Shown here: piece by piece, positions 7,401 through 10,938 of the stretch | Layout of the letters: every line of letters begins with the position of its first letter | How positions within the stretch are numbered: position 1 is the stretch's first letter | DNA from: DASYML01 sp036399835 | GTDB taxonomy: Bacteria > Acidobacteriota > Blastocatellia > Pyrinomonadales > Pyrinomonadaceae | Direction: 5' to 3' | Length of the DNA: 10,938 bases | NCBI GenBank assembly: GCA_036399835.1 | Contig: DASWMI010000127.1 | Coordinates: forward strand, 1-10,938 | Notes under the pieces: generated by a model | Databases searched by the model: none | Told to the model about the DNA's origin: nothing | What the model saw: only the letters and a program-made list of their open reading frames with translations | Translations under genes and position numbers: made by a program

Positions 7401-8121
7401 TAGCCACCTCTTTAAGCTGCGCCGTGGAAAGCTGCGTCTCCGGGTCAAACTCGCGTATGGAATCAACCGTGTCGCCGAAGAACTCTATACGCGCAGGCTG
7501 CCTGAGACCGGGCGACCAGACATCCAGTATCCCGCCGCGCATCGAAAACTCTCCGACCGCGCCCACAGGGTCTTCGCGCACATAACCGGAAGCAGAAAGT
7601 TTCCGGACCAGTTCTTCGGGCGCGTGGTCTTCATCCAGCCTGAGCCGAGCGCCCGCGCGCAAGACCTCTTCCGGCGAGACTGTGCGACGCGCCAGCGCAC
7701 GCGCCGTGAGCAGCACGAAATCCTGTTTCTGCTGGGCCAGCCGCCAGAGCGTCAGCGCGCGGCGTTCGAGCGTCTCGGCATGAGGCGATGCGCCCGCGTA
7801 AGGGTCGCTCTCGGAAGAGGGCAGCAAAAGCACAGTCTCTTCACATTCGGATCGACCGCGCAGCGCGCAATACCAGAAGCGCACATCTCGCTCCCAGTCT
7901 TCCAGATCGCGGTTGGCCTGCGTGACCACAGCAAAAGACTTCCCCGTCTCACGCTGCAAGGCCGCGAGAGCCAGCCCGCGCGCCGCACCGACCAGCCCGC
8001 TGACAGAGATAACACGCGCCCCGCCGCGTATCTCTTCCGCCAGACGCGCCACTTCCGCGACCGCCATCAAGCGCCGCAAAGCATTCTCTAAAACCGGTGT
8101 CGGTCTGACCGTACTACTCAT
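4450..8121 (-). CDS. mfd: transcription-repair coupling factor Mfd
   Basis: A 1223-residue ATP-driven DNA translocase that removes stalled RNA polymerase from damaged templates and recruits UvrA. Numbered from ATG 8121, the order is: N-terminal UvrB-like modules (about 1-430, including GEFSMRGGILDVWSP at 190-204); the RNA-polymerase-interacting CarD-like domain (about 560-615, NDYVVHVDHGIGRF); helicase lobe 1 with Walker A GDVGYGKTE (711-719) and DEEQ (812-815); SATPIPRT (838-845); lobe 2 with ATTIIENGIDIPRA and QLRGRVGRS; a RecG-like relay region (FSDLGAGFRIAALD... GGQQSGH); and the C-terminal TRCF domain (about 1080-1217). Length and order are normal, and the motifs are intact. The frame opens 18 codons further up, to ATG 8175, but that extension lies in palindromic repeat B and would start with an unrelated hydrophobic stretch. 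MSSTVRPTP at 8121, with GAAG a few bases upstream, is therefore preferred. The gene follows rfaE2 by 61 bases. Confidence 0.97.
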   Translation of the reverse strand: MSSTVRPTPVLENALRRLMAVAEVARLAEEIRGGARVISVSGLVGAARGLALAALQRETGKSFAVVTQANRDLEDWERDVRFWYCALRGRSECEETVLLLPSSESDPYAGASPHAETLERRALTLWRLAQQKQDFVLLTARALARRTVSPEEVLRAGARLRLDEDHAPEELVRKLSASGYVREDPVGAVGEFSMRGGILDVWSPGLRQPARIEFFGDTVDSIREFDPETQLSTAQLKEVAIAPMRELAVTGDDLRLWAEAARERWSDERYERALRDRTVFADEGETFPGWEWLISLIYQRKASAFDYLKDTVLLIDEPSGVETYLGSIYDTLKARYGETESADEIGLRPDELYLTAEELRTRLDQSQRLELRTLGRAAAAVDQELKLEAEQPQASIGRARTAAQPLFLFPVAGSVPEVEWRSQSVRRYHGRLAELANDVRRAATERHATTLFVMPSLGVAERVAEILSDYGTSARLVLGGESSDAQLGAGGAMVTVGRPSGGFELPSSSLVVHVEGDLFDEAGDASVERRAPGTAERQRARGKRQKSKTAAFLSDFRDLKVNDYVVHVDHGIGRFGGLQTLDLGPGRHGEFMLLYYADEAKLYVPVERLDLVQRYASAEGNQPQLDRLGGLGWHKTKAKAKRAMRDMADELLRLYAERKLVGGYAYAADSPWQQEFEDGFEYVLTPDQETAIEDVKQDMQEAMPMDRLLCGDVGYGKTEVAMRAAFKAVMESKQVAVLTPTTVLAYQHFETFRQRFAPFPMKIELLSRFRSTREQKEVVKRVESGEIDIVIGTHRILSKDVKFRELGLVVVDEEQRFGVAHKERLKQLKKKVDVLTLSATPIPRTLNMSLMGLRDMSVIETPPRDRLAIQTQVVQFSESVIKSAIELELGRAGQVFFIHNRVETIETIAALVQRLVPQARLGVAHGQMNEKEMEQVMLDFVDYKYDVLVATTIIENGIDIPRANTIIINRADAYGLSQLYQLRGRVGRSNRRAYAYLLIPSEQELSPIARRRLAAIREFSDLGAGFRIAALDLELRGAGNLLGGQQSGHMDALGFDLYTQMLERTVLELRGEVVEDETSVSINLGVDVAIPDDYISDMGQRLRTYKRISSARDEETLRAIRAETQDRYGRPPESVERLFEYARLRRLAEAMGVISIDKTHAGFAIKLSEKARVSPEKLMTLVSAREGASFTPTGVLRLDLGEDDADRVLEIAREVLLEIQATD

Positions 8122-8136
8122 AAATTCTTCAACGCG

Positions 8137-8192
8137 TGAATCATCAATCGTGAAGAGAAAAAGCCAACCATCCATTCACGATTTACGATTCA
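8137..8192. repeat. dispersed palindromic repeat, copy B (rfaE2-mfd junction)
   Basis: Arms 8137-8154 (TGAATCATCAATCGTGAA) and 8175-8192 pair over 16 of 18 positions around a 20-base loop. Similarity to copy A starts at CTTCA 8128 and runs through CGCGTGAATCATCAA, AGAG, AAAA, AGCC, TCCATT and ACGATTTACG, so the two share ancestry. Copy B has about five extra bases in its left arm. The right arm contains the last codons and TAA stop of rfaE2. The left end stops about 12 bases before the mfd start. Confidence 0.85.
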
Positions 8193-8662
8193 AGGCTTTT
8201 GATCCGCTCGATAATACTGCTCGTCGAAGCGCCTTCGACAAAAGGCAGCGAGATGACGCGCCCGCCCGCAGCCTCCACCTCTTCGCGCCCGTGTATCTCA
8301 TCGAGCGCATAATCGCCGCCCTTGACGAGCACGTCCGGCAGCAACTCTGCAATCAACGCGCGCGGGCTAATCTCATCAAAGACCGTCACATAATCAACCA
8401 CACGCAGCGCCGCCAGCATCTCCGCACGCTCAAGCTCGCACATCACCGGACGGCCTTCGCCTTTCAGCTCGCGCACCGCGCGGTCGCTATTAATTGCGAC
8501 GAGCAGGGCATCTCCGAGCGAGCGCGCCTCGGTCAGATAGCGCAGGTGGCCCACATGCAGGATGTCAAAACAGCCGTTTGTAAAAACCAGAGTCCGCCGC
8601 GCTACGCGCAAACGCGCGCGTTCCTCCGAGAGTTCGACTCCTGAAAGTAACTGGCCGCTCAT
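8183..8662 (-). CDS. rfaE2: D-glycero-beta-D-manno-heptose 1-phosphate adenylyltransferase
   Basis: A 159-residue stand-alone nucleotidyltransferase, equivalent to the C-terminal half of E. coli HldE. The reaction is heptose-1-phosphate + ATP to ADP-heptose + PPi, the precursor of LPS inner-core heptose, and the enzyme is cytosolic. The evidence is TNGCFDILHVGHLRYL with the HxGH ATP-binding motif (HVGH at residues 36-39 from the ATG), then the conserved VKGGDY (113-118) and VEGASTSSIIERI (142-154), the family's C-terminal signature. Length matches unfused RfaE2. ATG at 8662 is chosen; a TTG two codons upstream is possible. Neither has a clear Shine-Dalgarno. The kinase partner (HldE1/RfaE1), phosphatase and epimerase are not in the window. 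The last two codons and the stop lie inside repeat B. A generic cytidylyltransferase-fold enzyme is the only rival, and the STSSII ending argues against it. Confidence 0.93.
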   Translation of the reverse strand: MSGQLLSGVELSEERARLRVARRTLVFTNGCFDILHVGHLRYLTEARSLGDALLVAINSDRAVRELKGEGRPVMCELERAEMLAALRVVDYVTVFDEISPRALIAELLPDVLVKGGDYALDEIHGREEVEAAGGRVISLPFVEGASTSSIIERIKSLES

Positions 8663-8718
8663 GTGCAAGGTGGAATGCTAACACGATGCGCCGCGCTTCG
8701 GTAAACGCTCAAAGGTTG

Positions 8719-8748
8719 TCGTCGCTTCTTCGCTCTCCGCTGCGACGA
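8719..8748. repeat. small inverted repeat in the rfaE2-lysS divergent gap
   Basis: TCGTCGC (8719-8725) and GCGACGA (8742-8748) form a 7-bp perfect stem with a 16-base loop, about 44 bases upstream of the lysS -35 box. It could be an operator or a chance hairpin. No other copy is seen in the window. Confidence 0.3.
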
Positions 8749-8791
8749 GTTATTTATGCTCTGCGGTCAACAGGAGTTTGCGCGCACGGGC

Positions 8792-8819
8792 TTGCGCTTC
8801 CCACATCTGGCTCTATAAT
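8792..8819 (+). promoter_or_regulatory. predicted sigma-70-type promoter of lysS
   Basis: TTGCGC (8792-8797), a 16-base spacer, and a perfect TATAAT (8814-8819). Transcription would start near 8826 and leave a leader of about 27 bases before the preferred lysS start at 8853. That is too short for a T-box or riboswitch. Confidence 0.6.
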
Positions 8820-8852
8820 TCTCTCTTTCTGGAATTGGAGACGAAACTAACC

Positions 8853-10709
8853 TTGAGCATCCCATTCATCGAAGAGAACGATCAAACACGCGCACGCCAT
8901 GAGCATCTGGACCAACTACGCGAGTTGGTCGGCAATGTCTACCCGAACAGATTCGAGCGTAGCCACGTGACTCAAACTGACGAAGGCGAAGACACCATCA
9001 CGTCCGTCGTCAGAGAGTTTGGCAGATACTCTCTACACAAACCCGAAGGCGGACGCCCCGCGCCCGAAGAGCTTGACCGCGCCAACGAAGAGCTAAACAA
9101 AACGAACGTCCGCATCAGCGGGCGCATCGCCACGCCCCCGCGCGTCATGGGCAAGGCCGCCTTCGTGCATCTCTCCGACGGCAAAGAACGCTTGCAGGTC
9201 TACGTCCGCAAGGCCGACGCGAAGGCGATTAGCAACCACACCGGCGCTCCCCTCGAAGCCCCGGAAGCAGGCTGGCAGCTCTTTAATCTACTGGACCACG
9301 GCGACTTCATAGGCGTCGAAGGCTATCTCTTCATCACCAAAACGGGCGAGCTATCGGTCCACGTCCGGCAGTTGCAGTTTCTAGCCAAAGCCCTGCTCCC
9401 CATGCCGGACAAGATGCACGGCATCGCGGACCCGGAGATACGCCAGCGCCAGCGCTACGCAGACCTCATTGCCGGAAGCCTCAAGATTAAAACAGACCGT
9501 GAGACGCAAGAGAGCAGTACGGAAGAGGAAACGGAACAGAGCGAGCTAACGCCCCGCGAAGTCTTCGAGCGCAGGTCCAGAGCCATACGCGAGATGCGAC
9601 GCTATCTGGACGACCACGGCTACATCGAAGTCGAAACCCCCATGCTCACGCCCCTCGCCACGGGCGCAGCCGCCAAACCCTTCAAGACGCATCACAACGC
9701 CCTCGACATAGACCTCTACGCGCGCATCGCCCCCGAACTTTATCTCAAGAGACTACTCGTCGGCGGCTTCGAGCGCGTCTACGAACTGAACCGCAATTTT
9801 AGAAACGAAGGCATCTCCGCCCGCCACAATCCCGAATTCACGATGCTCGAATTTTACACAGCCTACAAGGACGTGAACTGGATGATGGATTTCTGCGAGG
9901 AGATGTTGCGAGTAGCTGTTGTGGGAGCAACTGGCGGGACACGGATTCACTTTGAAGACACAGAGCTTGATTTCGGCAAAACATTTGAGCGGTTATCTAT
10001 GAAGCAGGCTATCATTAAGTATTGGCCTTCTGAGATTAGTAAATTAGCTGATAAAGAATTTGATGAGTCGTGGCTTAACGATCCAAAGGACGTGCGTTCG
10101 CTCGCTCGTACATTCTCTGAAATACATCAAGCCACGATTGTACCAACGCCTTCCTTTAGAGATACACGTCCTTATGTGGCCGCCGGATTATTTAAAGAAA
10201 TGTTTCAGCAGATTAGAGAGAGGGATAGGGAAATTAAAGCAGATGAATCAGAAACAGCCAATCAAATCGCAGAGCTTTTCGAATGGGTAGCAGAAGAGAA
10301 GCTCAACGCTCCTACATTCATCACTGATTTTCCCAAAGCTATCTCGCCGCTCTCGAAAGCTTCGCCTGATAATCCGAGCGTTGCCGAGCGTTTCGAGCTT
10401 TACATTGTGGGTATGGAATGCGCGAACGGGTTTTCGGAGTTGAATGACCCTGAGGAACAGTACAGGCGTTTCGAGGAACAGATGCAGCAGCGCGAGCGCG
10501 GGGATGAGGAGGCGATGTTGTTGGACGAGGATTATATTCGCGCGCTCTCTTACGGGATGCCGCCTGCGGCTGGAATCGGCATAGGGATTGACCGCTTCGT
10601 GATGCTCTTGACTAACAGGCGCTCGATTCGTGATGTGATTCTCTTCCCGCACATGCGTCCTGAGCGCAAGACGGAGAAGGAGTCCGAAGAGATTCCAGAG
10701 CAAGCATAG
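8853..10709 (+). CDS. lysS: lysyl-tRNA synthetase, class II, with two insertions
   Basis: A 618-residue cytosolic enzyme that charges tRNA-Lys with lysine using ATP. Numbered from TTG 8853: an N-terminal helix and OB anticodon-binding domain at about 87-180 (VRISGRI... FVHLSDG... KTGELSVHV), motif 1 region GYIEVETPMLTPL (256-268), motif 2 FERVYELNRNFRNEGISARHNPEF (306-329), and motif 3 GIGIGIDRFVMLL (574-586). All three catalytic motifs are intact. The protein exceeds E. coli LysS (about 505 residues) mainly through a roughly 23-residue Glu/Thr/Ser-rich insertion at about 209-233 and a roughly 46-residue insertion near 431-467, between motifs 2 and 3, plus a longer N-terminal linker. There is no in-frame ATG before residue 99. 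TTG 8853 is preferred because the frame's upstream part overlaps the promoter, and GGAG (8837-8840) lies 12 bases before it. The central third is markedly AT-rich. A C-terminal acidic tail (KTEKESEEIPEQA) ends the protein. Confidence 0.95.
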   Translation: MSIPFIEENDQTRARHEHLDQLRELVGNVYPNRFERSHVTQTDEGEDTITSVVREFGRYSLHKPEGGRPAPEELDRANEELNKTNVRISGRIATPPRVMGKAAFVHLSDGKERLQVYVRKADAKAISNHTGAPLEAPEAGWQLFNLLDHGDFIGVEGYLFITKTGELSVHVRQLQFLAKALLPMPDKMHGIADPEIRQRQRYADLIAGSLKIKTDRETQESSTEEETEQSELTPREVFERRSRAIREMRRYLDDHGYIEVETPMLTPLATGAAAKPFKTHHNALDIDLYARIAPELYLKRLLVGGFERVYELNRNFRNEGISARHNPEFTMLEFYTAYKDVNWMMDFCEEMLRVAVVGATGGTRIHFEDTELDFGKTFERLSMKQAIIKYWPSEISKLADKEFDESWLNDPKDVRSLARTFSEIHQATIVPTPSFRDTRPYVAAGLFKEMFQQIRERDREIKADESETANQIAELFEWVAEEKLNAPTFITDFPKAISPLSKASPDNPSVAERFELYIVGMECANGFSELNDPEEQYRRFEEQMQQRERGDEEAMLLDEDYIRALSYGMPPAAGIGIGIDRFVMLLTNRRSIRDVILFPHMRPERKTEKESEEIPEQA

Positions 10710-10747
10710 TCCGACCTCGTTGCTTCGTCCGTGAGGTTTAATGTATC

Positions 10748-10781
10748 TGAGGCCACCACTGCGGCCTGGGCGGTGGCCTCA
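10748..10781. terminator. hairpin between convergent genes, possible bidirectional terminator
   Basis: TGAGGCCACC (10748-10757) and GGTGGCCTCA (10772-10781) form a perfect GC-rich 10-bp stem with a 14-base loop. It lies 39 bases after the lysS stop and 40 bases after the stop of the converging gene. Neither side has the T-run of a textbook intrinsic terminator, so termination may need Rho, or the hairpin may only protect the 3' ends. Confidence 0.5.
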
Positions 10782-10820
10782 CACGCGGCACTGCCTGCCT
10801 CACCATTTTAGGCGTGCCAG

Positions 10821-10938
10821 CTATTTCTTTATCTTCTTTACTTTCCTAGTTCTCTTTTTCAACACTCTCATCATCACGCATCCCGCCTCGCCCATCTCAA
10901 AGGTCAAATAATCTCCCGCCTTCGCTCCGAGGGCTTTG
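10821..10938 (-). CDS. C-terminal end of an AbrB/MazE-like swapped-hairpin protein (partial)
   Basis: The minus-strand frame entering from the window edge gives 38 residues and ends at TAG 10821-10823. It begins KALGAKAGDYLTFEMGE and ends in a Lys/Arg-rich tail (KKRTRKVKKIKK). The pattern LG-x-K-x-GDY-x-x-F-E followed by a short strand (CVMMRVL) is the second half of an AbrB/SpoVT/MazE-type looped-hinge DNA-binding domain, where 'LGLKPGD' is typical. Such proteins are transition regulators or antitoxins of VapBC/MazEF pairs. No toxin gene follows downstream, since the lysS end converges on it, so if it is an antitoxin its partner would have to lie upstream, outside the window. The call rests on a short fragment and is tentative. 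It was missed by length-based ORF finding. Confidence 0.5.
   Translation of the reverse strand, partial: KALGAKAGDYLTFEMGEAGCVMMRVLKKRTRKVKKIKK

Noticed and set aside
6664..8091. Long open frame of 475 codons on the plus strand
   Set aside because: It lies wholly antisense to mfd, whose protein motifs are unmistakable. High GC and codon bias open the opposite frame. The translation is Arg/Gln/His-rich with no family pattern.
8122..8175. 18-codon N-terminal extension of mfd to ATG 8175
   Set aside because: It is made of the palindromic repeat B sequence and gives residues unlike other Mfd N-termini. The ATG at 8121 has a better context.
3087..8192. Repeats A and B as part of a CRISPR array
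   Set aside because: Only two diverged copies about 5 kb apart, with genes between them and no regular spacers or cas genes.
8826..8852. T-box or lysine riboswitch before lysS
   Set aside because: The predicted leader is only about 27 bases. No specifier loop, T-box sequence or L-box fold is present.
9901..10320. AT-rich part of lysS as a separate inserted gene or intein
   Set aside because: The reading frame and LysRS motifs run through without a break, and no intein splice motifs (Cys/Ser start, HN end) are visible.

Overview
The window reads as an ordinary chromosomal segment of a high-GC, Gram-negative-type bacterium. An outer membrane is suggested by a heptose-1-phosphate adenylyltransferase (LPS or S-layer heptose pathway) and by an exported SurA/PpiC-type chaperone. 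Weak Shine-Dalgarno signals, some GTG/TTG starts, an RqcP-type S4 protein and the gene mix would fit Acidobacteriota. That placement is inference without database support. I see no phage, CRISPR array, intact transposon or tRNA/rRNA gene.

Layout. (1) 22-1227, plus strand: a small TPR-like protein and a six-helix membrane protein of unknown role, probably one operon. (2) 1228-1400, convergent gap: a 79-bp near-perfect palindrome (1270-1348) and a short hairpin with a GAAA/TTTC loop (1376-1399). (3) 1401-8662, minus strand, transcribed right to left: rfaE2, mfd, a SurA-like peptidyl-prolyl isomerase, rqcP, and an MreB-like actin homologue. Two copies of a diverged palindromic repeat sit just upstream of mfd and rqcP. 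(4) 8669-8852: divergent gap with a recognisable lysS promoter. (5) 8853-10709, plus strand: lysS, with two insertions and an AT-rich central block. (6) 10710-10938: a hairpin between convergent genes and the C-terminal end of an AbrB/MazE-like protein running off the window on the minus strand.

Functionally the minus-strand block joins genes that handle stalled machines and envelope quality. Mfd clears stalled RNA polymerase, RqcP acts on stalled ribosomes, the parvulin chaperone acts on exported proteins, RfaE2 makes activated heptose, and MreB-like filaments organise wall growth. I recall mfd lying near an RqcP (YabO) gene in Firmicutes too, so this part looks like conserved housekeeping gene order.

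I found no new multigene system. The most unusual signals are the dispersed palindromic repeat pair, the 79-bp palindrome, and the mosaic, insertion-bearing lysS. Percentages and repeat counts were made by hand.
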